From Ochrobactrum sp. BTU1 (GTDB taxonomy: Bacteria > Pseudomonadota > Alphaproteobacteria > Rhizobiales > Rhizobiaceae), in assembly GCA_018798825.1 (NCBI GenBank), contig CP076355.1:1399501-1463500 (forward strand): DNA of 64,000 nt, written 5' to 3'. Position 1 is the stretch's first letter, and each line of letters begins with the position of its first letter. The translations under genes were made by a program, and so were the position numbers. Shown in pieces: positions 8,625-17,195 of this stretch. The notes beneath the pieces are model-generated. The model had not been told where the DNA came from. It saw only the letters and a program-made list of their open reading frames with translations, and did no database searches.

Positions 8625-8666
8625 CAATCACGCTGACAAAGACAAATTCGACTAGGGACGATATGC

Positions 8667-10040
8667 ATGGCGCGCGACACGACCGATGAAACAGCACTGA
8701 CCGGTGTTGAAGAACTCGCAGCCTATCTTGCGGAAGGTAGCAAACCCAAAGATGCATGGCGCATCGGCACCGAACACGAGAAATTTCCTTTCTACGTTGC
8801 AGATAACAGCCCCGTTCCTTATGAAGGTTCGCACGGGATCAAAGCCATCCTTGAAGGTATGAAGGCCAAGCTTGGCTGGGAGCCGATCATCGATGAGGGC
8901 AATATTATCGGCCTTGTTGAACCAACCGGGCAAGGCGCAATTTCTCTTGAGCCAGGTGGCCAGTTCGAACTGTCCGGTGCGCCACTATCTTCGATCCATC
9001 AAACGTGTCGCGAAGTGAATGCACATCTTTCGCAGGTTCGCGAAATTGCCGAACCGCTAGGCATTCGGTTTCTAGGCCTTGGCGGTAGCCCAAAGTGGAC
9101 ACTTGCCGAAACGCCGGTCATGCCGAAATCGCGCTATAAAATCATGAGTAACTACATGCCGAAAGTCGGGCATGAAGGCCTCGACATGATGTACCGCACA
9201 TCGACGGTTCAGGTGAACCTCGACTTTAGTTCGGAAACTGACATGCGTCGCAAGATGCAGGTTTCAATGAAGCTCCAGTCAATTGCCACGGCGCTCTTTT
9301 CGAGTTCGCCTTTCACCGAAGGCAAGCCGAATAATCTTCTGTCTTGGCGTTCCAATATCTGGCGCGACACCGACAACCAGCGCTCGGGCGTTTTACCTTT
9401 CGTTTTCTCGGAAAACTTCGGCTTCATTGATTATGTGGAATGGGCACTTGATGTGCCGATGTATTTCATCCTGCGCGACGGTCGTTATCACGACTGCACA
9501 CACGTTACCTTCCGCCAGTTCATGAATGGCGCATTAAAGGGTGAAGTCAGCGATCCCGTCCCGAATATGGGGGATTGGACCAACCATTTATCAACCCTGT
9601 TCCCTGAGGTTCGCCTCAAGCGTTTCCTTGAAATGCGTGGCGCCGATGGCGGTCCTTGGCGTCGCATCTGCGCTCTGCCCGCTTACTGGGTTGGCCTGCT
9701 TTATGATGACGAAGCGCTCAGTGCTGCCGAAGATCTGACAAAGGACTGGACCTATGAAGAGGTTCTGGCGCTGCGCAACGATGTGCCTGCAAAAGCCCTG
9801 AATGCCTCGTTCCGTGGCAAGCCAGTCGCACAAATTGCACGCAAGACGCTGGAAATTTCCCGTCTTGGTCTTCTCAACCGCAAGCAGCTCAACGGCGATG
9901 GCTTTGACGAAACCCATTTCTTAGCGCCGCTCGAAGAAATCGTGGCGGCTGGCACCACCGATGCCGAACGTATGCTCAAAGCCTATAACAGCGTTTGGGC
10001 AGGTTCAGTCGAACCGATCTTCCTCGAATACGCCTACTAA
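8667..10040 (+). CDS. gshA: glutamate–cysteine ligase, plant/alphaproteobacterial type
   Basis: A 457-residue enzyme for the first, ATP-dependent step of glutathione synthesis (L-glutamate plus L-cysteine to gamma-glutamylcysteine). It belongs to the plant-type GCL group that alphaproteobacteria also use. The substrate-binding motifs 'RIGTEHEKF' (about 30–38), 'EPGGQFELSGAPL' and 'MMYRTSTVQVNLDF' are present, with family-typical length. The start is set by AGGGACG 7–10 nt before ATG 8667. It ends 4 nt inside the convergent LysR gene. The palindrome GACAAATTTGTC lies in its promoter region. Confidence 0.93.
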   Translation: MARDTTDETALTGVEELAAYLAEGSKPKDAWRIGTEHEKFPFYVADNSPVPYEGSHGIKAILEGMKAKLGWEPIIDEGNIIGLVEPTGQGAISLEPGGQFELSGAPLSSIHQTCREVNAHLSQVREIAEPLGIRFLGLGGSPKWTLAETPVMPKSRYKIMSNYMPKVGHEGLDMMYRTSTVQVNLDFSSETDMRRKMQVSMKLQSIATALFSSSPFTEGKPNNLLSWRSNIWRDTDNQRSGVLPFVFSENFGFIDYVEWALDVPMYFILRDGRYHDCTHVTFRQFMNGALKGEVSDPVPNMGDWTNHLSTLFPEVRLKRFLEMRGADGGPWRRICALPAYWVGLLYDDEALSAAEDLTKDWTYEEVLALRNDVPAKALNASFRGKPVAQIARKTLEISRLGLLNRKQLNGDGFDETHFLAPLEEIVAAGTTDAERMLKAYNSVWAGSVEPIFLEYAY

Positions 10041-10948
10041 GCTTTAAAATCGGTCGAGCTGAACTTCGACCGTAACCAGCGATGCGCCGGGTCACTCTCC
10101 CGGCGCTTATGCCATACCTGCACAAAAGGTATCGATGGCAAAGCTACGGGCGCAGGCAGCACCACCAGATTATCATCCGGCGGCAGATTCTTAAGCCCGC
10201 CGCGCGCAGTGGTCAAAATGAGGTCCGTGCCTGCAATCAGCTGTGGTGCCACGCCCCAATGCGGAACTACCACGGCAATGTGGCGTGTATGTCCTGCAAG
10301 CCTCAAGCTTTCATCGATTTCTGTTGTCGCATCGCCACGCACCGCCACCAGCGCATGAGGGCGGGCGAAATAGGCATCAGCATCAAATGTTCGCCCTTCA
10401 AGGCTTCGGCGATCCAGCAGGCAGACATATTCGTCCTGCATGATGATATCCGCTCTAATCTGGGCTGGCAGATGAGGGAAGACACCAAAGCCCAGATCAA
10501 TTTCGCCATCCAAAATTCGAGCGACCATGCCTTCCCGACTGAATTGACTGACAGCAAGATCAATCCCCGGTGCATCCTGCCGCAACGCGCGCACCAACCC
10601 TGGCAGCAAGATAGTGCCGCCATAATCCGACATCGAAAGATGAAAGCGATACTGTGTCGTTGCCGGGTCAAATCCCTGCGGCCCAAGTACCGCACGAACA
10701 CCTGTCAGAACCTCTGTCAGTGGTTTTGCAATTTCCATGGCCTTAAGGGTTGGCACCAGCCCTGCGCCTTCCCGGACAAGCAATGGATCATCAAGCAGAT
10801 CACGCAGACGCGCCGATGCATGGCTGACTGCAGGCTGGCTCATATTGAGCCGTATAGCAGCGCGGGAGACGTGCCGCTCCGTTAAAAGCACATCCAGAAT
10901 GACCAGCAAATTCAAGTCAACATTTCTTAGATTATTCATCTGGTGCAT
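10037..10948 (-). CDS. LysR-family transcriptional regulator
   Basis: A 303-residue LysR protein. The N-terminal helix-turn-helix covers about residues 10–65 ('DVLLTERHVSRAAIRLNMSQ', then 'PAVSHASARLRDLLDDPLL'), followed by a PBP2 effector domain (about 95–295). The sequence 'NLRNVDLNLLVILDVLLTER' is the start typical of the NodD/NahR-like subgroup. The start could be Met4. It is divergent from a YdcZ-type transporter gene and a VOC protein gene, with 81 bp between the starts, so it probably regulates them. The ATAACTA repeats at about 10965 and 11000 in the gap are possible binding half-sites. Confidence 0.88.
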   Translation of the reverse strand: MHQMNNLRNVDLNLLVILDVLLTERHVSRAAIRLNMSQPAVSHASARLRDLLDDPLLVREGAGLVPTLKAMEIAKPLTEVLTGVRAVLGPQGFDPATTQYRFHLSMSDYGGTILLPGLVRALRQDAPGIDLAVSQFSREGMVARILDGEIDLGFGVFPHLPAQIRADIIMQDEYVCLLDRRSLEGRTFDADAYFARPHALVAVRGDATTEIDESLRLAGHTRHIAVVVPHWGVAPQLIAGTDLILTTARGGLKNLPPDDNLVVLPAPVALPSIPFVQVWHKRRESDPAHRWLRSKFSSTDFKA

Positions 10949-11029
10949 AACTATCTCTATATTTCGAATTTCACATTCAATAAGCGTATAACTAGATCAG
11001 AGCTAAAGGAATAGACGAAAGGATTTTCC

Positions 11030-11530
11030 ATGCAGGCTCAGGGATCAATTACATTTCTTGTTGCTGCGCTTATCGCCGGTGCGGTGGTGCCATTTCAAGC
11101 CGGTGCGAATGCAGCACTGGGCCGAGCCCTCGGCCATCCACTTTGGGCAACGATCATTTCGCTGATTGTCAGCATAATCTGCGTCTTGCCGGTTCTGCTC
11201 GCCATGAAAGTGTCCCTACCCACTTTCACCGGCCTTTCGGCACAGCCGAAATGGATATGGATCGGCGGCATTGCGGGCGTGCTCTATATCACCGCCGCCA
11301 TTGTGCTTGCACCAAAGCTTGGCGCCGCCGGTTTCATGACTGCGGTTATCGCCGGGCAACTCATCGCCTCTGTGCTGATCGATTATTTCGGCATCATGGG
11401 ATTTGTTTCAAGAGAAATAACGCCTTCTCGCATAATCGGCGTGCTGCTGGTCGCCATTGGCGTCATCGTCATGCAGGGCCCATCGCTATGGCGCGGAATG
11501 CAGGCACTGGCCGCATCCGGACAGAACTAA
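11030..11530 (+). CDS. DMT-superfamily transporter, YdcZ/DUF606 type
   Basis: A 166-residue inner-membrane protein with five hydrophobic helices and the DUF606 signature 'GAVVPFQAGANAALGRALGH' in the first loop and 'FMTAVIAGQLIASVLIDYFG' in the fourth helix. Members are single-domain drug/metabolite transporter relatives of about 140–170 residues; substrates are mostly unknown. An RBS (AAAGG at 11018–11022) precedes the ATG. It is co-directional with the VOC gene 16 nt on and divergent from the LysR gene, so the pair is probably LysR-controlled. Confidence 0.85.
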   Translation: MQAQGSITFLVAALIAGAVVPFQAGANAALGRALGHPLWATIISLIVSIICVLPVLLAMKVSLPTFTGLSAQPKWIWIGGIAGVLYITAAIVLAPKLGAAGFMTAVIAGQLIASVLIDYFGIMGFVSREITPSRIIGVLLVAIGVIVMQGPSLWRGMQALAASGQN

Positions 11531-11546
11531 ACCGAAGGAACGCAAA

Positions 11547-11981
11547 ATGAATTCGCAATCAACCAAACAGTCAGTCACCCTTGGTGAAGGCGCTGTCCCC
11601 GTTCAAATACGCGTTGCCCGGCCAACGGATAAACTCAATGACGTCGTCGCTTTCTATCGTGATGGTCTTGGGCTGCCGCAGCTTGGTGCCTTTGCAGCCC
11701 ACGCCGGATATGATGGCATTATGTTCGGCCTACCGGGAAAGAGTGCCCATCTGGAATTCACACAACATGAAGTGCAAGTTTCTTGCCAAGCGCCGTCGCA
11801 CGATAATCTTCTGGTGATCTATGTAACCGATGAGACGGCCTATGCGCATTTGAACAAACGAATGCAGGACAGAGGGTATGCGCCTGTGCAGCCAGAAAAC
11901 CCATACTGGCTCAACCGCAGCTTCACCTATGAAGATCCGGACGGATGGCGTGTGGTGATCTGCAAGGAAACAGGCATTTAA
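11547..11981 (+). CDS. VOC-family (glyoxalase/bleomycin resistance-like) protein
   Basis: A 144-residue protein with two beta-alpha-beta-beta-beta units of the vicinal oxygen chelate fold: 'VQIRVARPTDKLNDVVAFYR' starts the first, and 'NRSFTYEDPDGWRVVICKE' ends the second. The 'DPDGWRVV' end strand is typical. 'HLEFTQHE' contributes a metal-ligand type residue. The start at 11547 has GAAGGAA 8 nt upstream; the longer open frame from 11457 overlaps the transporter gene and was rejected. Reaction unknown. Pairing with the YdcZ transporter suggests handling of one small molecule, which is inference. Confidence 0.82.
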   Translation: MNSQSTKQSVTLGEGAVPVQIRVARPTDKLNDVVAFYRDGLGLPQLGAFAAHAGYDGIMFGLPGKSAHLEFTQHEVQVSCQAPSHDNLLVIYVTDETAYAHLNKRMQDRGYAPVQPENPYWLNRSFTYEDPDGWRVVICKETGI

Positions 11982-11996
11982 CATTGCTCCATAAAG

Positions 11997-12018
11997 AAGG
12001 CGCGGAAACCCGCGCCTT
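11997..12018. terminator. bidirectional terminator between convergent genes
   Basis: 9-bp stem AAGGCGCGG (11997–12005) with CCGCGCCTT (12010–12018), 4-base loop, flanked by A-rich and T-rich ends, between the VOC and L,D-transpeptidase stops. Confidence 0.75.
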
Positions 12019-12025
12019 TGCTTCA

Positions 12026-12772
12026 TTATGCCGAAACCTGTGTTCCCTTTGTCGGATCAGGAATGACGACAATTGTGCTTCCGTCTCTCACATTATTGTA
12101 AAGATCAATGACATCTTGATTGAGCAGCCGGATACAACCGGAGGACACCGCTTTGCCTATGCTCCATTCCTCGGACGAACCGTGAAGTCGATAAATTGTG
12201 TCGCGACCATCTTTGTGAATGTACAGCGCACGAGCACCGAGCGGGTTTTTCAAACCTGGCGGCATACCGCCATTGGCGATGCTGTAAGGTTGAAGCGCGG
12301 GTTGGCGCGCAACCATTTCGTCCGGCGGCGTCCAGCGTGGCCACTGACGTTTATACGCAATGATCGCTCGCCCCGCCCAAGAAAACCCATCACGCCCTAC
12401 CCCAATGCCGTAGCGCATAGCGCGGCCATTGCCACGAACATGATAGAGATATTTGTTAGGCGTATCGACAATGACCGTGCCAACCTTCTCACTGGTTGGA
12501 TAATCGACTTCCTGGCGCCAGAATTTCGGATCAACCTTGGCAACATTCACCGCAGGGAGTGGGAACTGTTCATAGGGCATTGCCTCATACATTGGCGGCA
12601 CGGCGCGCACCGGGGCAGGCGTAGCAGCTACTTTGGCAGGTGCGGCCTGCTGAGTGGCCGAAACGCAACCCGAAAGTGCAACCGCACTCGCTCCGATCAG
12701 AAATGCCCTCCGGCTCGTGACCCCTTTGGGCAATAACGCCATATCACTGCCTGCCGAAAATTTACGCGACAT
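12026..12772 (-). CDS. L,D-transpeptidase lipoprotein (YkuD domain)
   Basis: A 248-residue exported cell-wall enzyme. The N-terminus has a twin-arginine-like start ('TSRRAFLIGASAVALSGC') ending in a lipobox with Cys36, so it should be a membrane-anchored lipoprotein. The YkuD domain covers about residues 95–240, with catalytic Cys213 in 'SSGCIRL' and His197 in 'LHGSSEEWSIG'. L,D-transpeptidases make 3-3 peptidoglycan crosslinks or attach outer-membrane proteins to peptidoglycan, as known in Brucella and relatives. The region between is Ala/Pro-rich linker. It lies downstream of xseA on the same strand but with a 178-bp gap. Confidence 0.9.
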   Translation of the reverse strand: MSRKFSAGSDMALLPKGVTSRRAFLIGASAVALSGCVSATQQAAPAKVAATPAPVRAVPPMYEAMPYEQFPLPAVNVAKVDPKFWRQEVDYPTSEKVGTVIVDTPNKYLYHVRGNGRAMRYGIGVGRDGFSWAGRAIIAYKRQWPRWTPPDEMVARQPALQPYSIANGGMPPGLKNPLGARALYIHKDGRDTIYRLHGSSEEWSIGKAVSSGCIRLLNQDVIDLYNNVRDGSTIVVIPDPTKGTQVSA

Positions 12773-12950
12773 CGAAAAACTCTTTCATTTGCACGACTTG
12801 AAGCCACATGCCTTCCAGTTGAGAACGCATGTCAACGAATGTGCGAACAGAAAGAAGAGACCAAACTTAAGTCAGCCTTAAGGAAAAAGCCTAATCGGCA
12901 ACCTAGGCGCTGTCGTGAACATTTATGACCCGATGAACAGGCAAGTGTTG

Positions 12951-14540
12951 CTAAAATAGCGATCCCTGCCCGCCGGTGCCTGATGAAGCCTTGCGCAGCC
13001 CACCCTTTGGCGACGATATATCAAGGCCATTTCCCACAGTAGCCGAAACATCTCCATCCCGGAACCGGATCGATAAAGCGTCACCTTCAGAAACGCTTTG
13101 AGCCAGTTTGACGGGCTTGCCATCCGCATCAAAAACAACTGCAAAACCGCGATCAAGAACGCTTTCATAAGAAAGCGTCCGCATCAGACGCTCCAGTTCC
13201 TGCCCGCGTCTTTTTGCGCGATCAAGTAAGATTTTGATCGCCTGGTCGCGACGGCGATCCAGTTGTTCGATTGCGTTTTTCGCAACCACCGTACGCCTGA
13301 GTATCGGCTCAGGTGCCAACCTGTCGGAGCGTCTGGCAAGCAACGTCCGGCGCTCGCGCAAAAATGCTTCAAGCGCGCGCGGCAAACGCTGTCCGATCAG
13401 CTTCATATGGCGTTTTTGTTCGTCGAAACCACGTTGCAGCAGACGCGGAGACAACTGACGTGCGCGGCCATCAAAATGAACGCGCTTCTTTTGTGTATTC
13501 ACAAAAAGCGCTCGCGTAAGCCGCGAGGCGGCTTCATCAAAACGGCGCCGTGGCAATGCTAACAGCTGATCAGAAGAAGGCAGTGCTCGGCTTGCTGCGC
13601 GATGTGCCTGGCGCTTGAAGTCGACAAACCGGGACATAGCAGACGCTAAGCGGGCAGATTGCGTCGCAACGGTGGCAATCAGATCAGCTTTGACGGGTAC
13701 GGCCATCTCGGCAGCGCCGGTCGGCGTCGGTGCACGCACATCGGCAGCCAGATCGATCAAGGTCCAATCCGTCTCATGGCCCACAGCCGAAATAACGGGA
13801 ATATGCGAAGCCGCTACCGCGCGAACGACAATCTCATCGTTGAACCCCCAAAGGTCTTCAAGACTGCCACCACCGCGAGCCACAATTACCACATCAGGAC
13901 GGGCGATCGTACCGCCTTGAGCTAAAGCGTTGAAGCCATCCACCGCTGCGGCCACTTCCGCACCGCTCGTCTCACCTTGTACACGCACCGGCCAGACAAT
14001 CACATGCAGCGGATACCGATCCGAAATACGGTGAATAATATCGCGGATCACAGCCCCTGTTGGCGAGGTGACGACACCGATCACCCTTGGCATGAAAGGA
14101 AGCAGCTGTTTAATCGCCGGATCGAATAGGCCCTCTGCTGCCAGCTTGCGCTTGCGTTCTTCAAGCAGCGCCATCAGCGCGCCTGCACCCGCAGGTTCCA
14201 TCTGTTCGATGACGATCTGATATTTGGAAGAACCCGGATATGTCGTCAGCTTGCCAGTGGCAATGACTTCCATCCCCTCTTCAGGACGGAAGCGCAGACG
14301 CCCCATCGACCCCCGCCAGATCACGGCCTCAAGCCGCGATCGGTCGTCTTTTAATGCAAAATAGGCATGCCCAGACGAATGCGGTCCACGATACCCCGAA
14401 ATCTCACCGCGCACCCGCACATGCGAAAACGTGTCCTCGACCGTGCGCTTTAATGCGCCGGAGATCTCGGAAACGCTATATTCCGCAACATTTGATGCGC
14501 TACCGCTTAGTATAGAAATAGAATCTGAACCCATGCTCAT
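12951..14540 (-). CDS. xseA: exodeoxyribonuclease VII large subunit
   Basis: A 529-residue catalytic subunit of the ssDNA exonuclease ExoVII. It has an N-terminal OB fold (about 18–120, '[20 protein letters not shown]' and '[15 protein letters not shown]') and the nuclease domain with '[16 protein letters not shown]', '[18 protein letters not shown]' and '[20 protein letters not shown]', which are the family's conserved motifs. A long coiled-coil region (about 300–460) and a C-terminal segment follow. The protein is somewhat longer than E. coli XseA because of the C-terminal tail rich in Gly. No xseB partner lies adjacent, which is usual in alphaproteobacteria. Confidence 0.93.
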   Translation of the reverse strand: MSMGSDSISILSGSASNVAEYSVSEISGALKRTVEDTFSHVRVRGEISGYRGPHSSGHAYFALKDDRSRLEAVIWRGSMGRLRFRPEEGMEVIATGKLTTYPGSSKYQIVIEQMEPAGAGALMALLEERKRKLAAEGLFDPAIKQLLPFMPRVIGVVTSPTGAVIRDIIHRISDRYPLHVIVWPVRVQGETSGAEVAAAVDGFNALAQGGTIARPDVVIVARGGGSLEDLWGFNDEIVVRAVAASHIPVISAVGHETDWTLIDLAADVRAPTPTGAAEMAVPVKADLIATVATQSARLASAMSRFVDFKRQAHRAASRALPSSDQLLALPRRRFDEAASRLTRALFVNTQKKRVHFDGRARQLSPRLLQRGFDEQKRHMKLIGQRLPRALEAFLRERRTLLARRSDRLAPEPILRRTVVAKNAIEQLDRRRDQAIKILLDRAKRRGQELERLMRTLSYESVLDRGFAVVFDADGKPVKLAQSVSEGDALSIRFRDGDVSATVGNGLDISSPKGGLRKASSGTGGQGSLF

Positions 14541-14609
14541 CCCATCATAGGTACTCAGCGCTCTTGCCCGGTCAACCGGTCAAGACGTCACCCTGTATCT
14601 TTTGCACCA

Positions 14610-15575
14610 TCACCAACCCGGCAACAATTCATTACTTCGCACACGGCGTGTCCGAACAGACGGGAAAGCTGCGATTTCAGCCGATGCAAGAGCTGCCGGC
14701 GCTGGCGATGAGATATTATCAAGACTTTCAATAATATGCTGCGCCAGCGCGTCAACAATTGCATTCTGCTTGGTATGCCCACGCATGATCCCGATGCCAA
14801 ACTCCGGCAATGTACCAAAGCCGTCCGCTTCGCCCAAAACACGCATCCCGGGTCGCAGAGCGCATTCAGGTAACACAGAGACCGCAAGTCCCGACAAAAC
14901 CGCAGCTGCGAGTACCGTTGCAGACCAGCTAGTAATAATAATCCTATAATCGCGCTCAGCCTGATCAAGGACATTCATTGCCGCATGTCGCCAGATGCAG
15001 GTCGGACGACCGACAGCGAGCGGCAACACGGCCTCTTCGTGAACCGCATGACTAGCAGAAGCTACCCACAAAAGTGGCTCGGTGCGGACGACTTCTGAAC
15101 GCCGCTTATCATCACATTGCGTGACAAGAGCGATGTCCAGCGTTCCACGGCGGATCATTTCGTCAAGATTAACAGTCGGCTCGCAAACCACGGAAAGTTC
15201 CACACGCGGGTTAGACCGCGCGAAACGCGCCATGATTTCGGGCAAGAAACGATCCGCATAGTCGTCTGGTGTGCCAATGCGCACATGCCCTTCAAGTTGC
15301 TTATCATCGAAAGCTGAGATGGTTTCGCCATTTAGCAGCAGCAAGCGCCGCGCATAAAGCAGCAGCCTTTCGCCATCCTCGGTCAGACGATTGACCCGTC
15401 CATCGCGTTCGAAAAGGGGCTTACCGATGCGCTCTTCTAGCCGGCGCATCTGCATGGAAACGGCTGATTGTGTTTTAAAAACCGCATCAGCTGCTCTGGT
15501 GAAACTACCCAAGTCCGCAATGGCAATGAAGGTCTGCAACTGGTCGAGATCCAAAGGCGCGCTCATCAAACCCAT
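14610..15575 (-). CDS. LysR-family regulator divergent from a DUF1127 gene (VtlR/LsrB-like candidate)
   Basis: A 321-residue LysR protein. Its helix-turn-helix lies at about residues 8–65 ('DLDQLQTFIAIADLGSFTRA', 'TQSAVSMQMRRLEERIGKPL'), followed by a PBP2 effector domain (about 95–300). The tail after residue 300 is basic and not conserved. In Brucella and Rhizobiales, LysR regulators such as VtlR/LsrB sit near or control DUF1127 genes and small RNAs; the divergent DUF1127 gene here fits that theme. Calling it an orthologue would need a tree, so I leave the symbol empty. The 154-bp divergent gap holds a TGGAA–N7–TTCCA box. Confidence 0.86.
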   Translation of the reverse strand: MGLMSAPLDLDQLQTFIAIADLGSFTRAADAVFKTQSAVSMQMRRLEERIGKPLFERDGRVNRLTEDGERLLLYARRLLLLNGETISAFDDKQLEGHVRIGTPDDYADRFLPEIMARFARSNPRVELSVVCEPTVNLDEMIRRGTLDIALVTQCDDKRRSEVVRTEPLLWVASASHAVHEEAVLPLAVGRPTCIWRHAAMNVLDQAERDYRIIITSWSATVLAAAVLSGLAVSVLPECALRPGMRVLGEADGFGTLPEFGIGIMRGHTKQNAIVDALAQHIIESLDNISSPAPAALASAEIAAFPSVRTRRVRSNELLPGW

Positions 15576-15614
15576 CCATCACTATTTTTGAACTGTTACA
15601 TTAAAAACATTCGT

Positions 15615-15631
15615 TGGAACAATCAATTCCA
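15615..15631. promoter_or_regulatory. candidate LysR-type box in the LysR/DUF1127 gap
   Basis: Inverted repeat TGGAA–N7–TTCCA, and next to it TCCA–TTAT–TGGA (15628–15639). Symmetry and size match LysR T-N11-A sites and it lies between the divergent genes. Confidence 0.4.
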
Positions 15632-15729
15632 TTATTGGATAAAGCCAACGTCGTAGAAAATGGAGACGCGAAAGCGAATGACCTGACGACCTTAACAGTT
15701 TGACCAAGCACGCTTGAAGGAGAGCGGCG

Positions 15730-16032
15730 ATGACAGCGATCAGCAAGACCACCATGACACATTTACCAGCCACGAGTGCGCCGACTTCCGTGCTCAAGCA
15801 AGTTGTAAAATCGGTGTTTACGTCGGTTCTGCGTCGCTGGACGCTATTCCGAAACCGGCGTCACGTGCTCCACCTCAATGAACTCGATCATTACCTTCTG
15901 AAGGATATCGGACTTCACAGTGGTGACCTCTATACAGCGATCAGCCAGCGCAACCCACAAGATCCGACGTCCGTTCTTGCGGCGCTCGCAGATGCACGCT
16001 CACGCGTGGAGGCCGCTCGCAATATCTGTTGA
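15730..16032 (+). CDS. DUF1127 (YjiS-like) small protein
   Basis: A 100-residue protein with a DUF1127 motif at about residues 45–80 ('HLNELDHYLLKDIGLHSGDL'), containing the conserved 'LxxLxDxxLxDIGL' pattern. Strong RBS AAGGAGAG lies about 7 nt before the ATG. DUF1127 proteins are small, Arg-rich and often linked to stress, RNA binding or carbon metabolism in Brucella and Agrobacterium. The N-terminal 44 residues here are longer than in minimal 45–50-aa members, as in many longer copies. It is divergent from the LysR gene and followed by a strong terminator. Confidence 0.85.
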   Translation: MTAISKTTMTHLPATSAPTSVLKQVVKSVFTSVLRRWTLFRNRRHVLHLNELDHYLLKDIGLHSGDLYTAISQRNPQDPTSVLAALADARSRVEAARNIC

Positions 16033-16093
16033 ATGAACATCTGGCAGGCGCCACCTTCACATGCCGGGTCCCCTCTCGGCCAGCCTGCCCTTT

Positions 16094-16126
16094 GCCCGGC
16101 CGCACCTCTGCTGCCGGGCTTTTTTT
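16094..16126 (+). terminator. rho-independent terminator after DUF1127 gene
   Basis: Stem GCCCGGC (16094–16100) with GCCGGGC (16113–16119), 12-base loop, followed by TTTTTTT. Confidence 0.85.
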
Positions 16127-16321
16127 ATCCGCACTTTGCTTTCTGCGATGAAATCCCTTAGCTTTTTGAGCACTGCTAAGAAAACAATGAATTTGCCACA
16201 TTTTTTTAAAAGAAGGGCTTGCGCTCATCGTTTGAGTTCGCTAGATGGTGGCCACCGACGAACGAAGTAACTCACTTCCTTCGTGATCGCGCTTCAGAAA
16301 CTAGCTGATACGTGACCCTGC

Positions 16322-16395
16322 TGGGGAATAGGTTAACGGTAGACCCACGGACTCTGACTCCGTTAGTCCTGGTTCGAATCCAGGTTCCCCAGCCA
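16322..16395 (+). tRNA. tRNA-Gln (anticodon CTG)
   Basis: Complete cloverleaf: acceptor TGGGGAA (16322–16328) with TTCCCCA (16385–16391); D arm GGT–ACC (16331–16345); anticodon stem ACGGA/TCCGT (16347–16351, 16359–16363) with loop CTCTGAC, anticodon CTG at 16354–16356; T arm CCTGG/CCAGG with TTCGAAT; discriminator G and encoded CCA (16393–16395). Its 3' end lies 60 bp from a broken integrase gene, so it is a likely phage or island attachment site. Confidence 0.95.
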
Positions 16396-16454
16396 ATTTA
16401 TTCTATTACACAATCCTTATTTCGAAACTGTACCGCTTTAGCGCGGTTTACTCC

Positions 16455-16660
16455 TTAGTTTACAGAGTTGTTCATTGGCTCAAGCTTTCTGATCACTGAT
16501 TCACCGAGCTTTGGATCGCGATTTAGATAGTGTGCGTTGAGGATCGAGCGGACATCACGGAGGCTGTGACCAGTGATTGTAGCTATCTCCGCTTCCGTAC
16601 ATCCTGCGAGTGCAAGTCGTGTCGGTTCCGCGCTGTACATGGGCGGCCATACTACAAAGA
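16455..16660 (-). pseudogene. tyrosine recombinase (integrase) remnant, C-terminal part
   Basis: Minus-strand frame ending at 16455. Its last 55 or so residues are a clear integrase C-terminus: 'TRLALAGCTEAEIATITGHS' (the box II HxxR region), then 'LNAHYLNRD' with the catalytic Tyr. Just upstream in another frame, 'HVQRGT' resembles the usual 'DLRGT' before 'TRLALAG', so a small deletion at about 16632 has shifted the frame. The N-terminal two-thirds of the gene is missing. It lies 60 bp from tRNA-Gln and reads towards it, the usual place of an integrase next to its attachment site. This marks the left edge of a decayed mobile element. Confidence 0.7.
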
Positions 16661-17195
16661 CTTTTGGGGGAAGTAATGACGAGAGCGGGACACCTCTATA
16701 GCTGGGCTGGAACATGCTAAGAACGACCCATTCAATGAATATGGCTTGAAAATGTCGGTGTTAGTGGCGCGTTTCGCTGGCGGTATTCTTCGAGCGCTGT
16801 CGCGAAACAAGTCAATTTTTACGTGAAACAATCGCATCACCGATATGCGGTGCATTAGCTGCGGAATACATCACCGGCCCGATCATCCACTACCTTCGGG
16901 CAATTAACTTTCCATTACCTCCAGACGATGGTTCAGATGTTGGCCTTCACGCTGCAGCATTCGTCGTCGACGTGTATGGGATGTGGATCAGCGATGCGCT
17001 GGTCGAAGCTGGCACCGATAGGTTGAAACGTAAACCTTAGCAACTATCTAACTTTTTTCATGGCTGTCACCCGGCTCCTGAAGGCCAGGTTATCTACGTC
17101 ATTTAGAATGGCGAGCGCTTGAATCTCTGCCGTTGGCGGTGCAACTTTTCGTAATCCCGCCAGCATCGGCAGATCACTTGCATTGCTGGGTATGA
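16661..17195. other. degenerate stretch between integrase remnant and microcin exporter
   Basis: No intact gene. On the plus strand, 16832–17040 is open without a start codon and reads as 'ICGALAAEYITGPIIHYLRA' and on to 'DALVEAGTDRLKRKP', which has the look of a small phage membrane or holin-region protein that has lost its start. Just before it a 24-codon frame from ATG 16753 stops early. On the minus strand, after the exporter stop, about 50 codons stay open in another frame (about 17042–17200) and end 'TAMKKVR'. All these look like gene debris. Confidence 0.4.

Noticed and set aside
10082..10885. 267-codon plus-strand frame
   Set aside because: Antisense shadow of the LysR gene 10037–10948.
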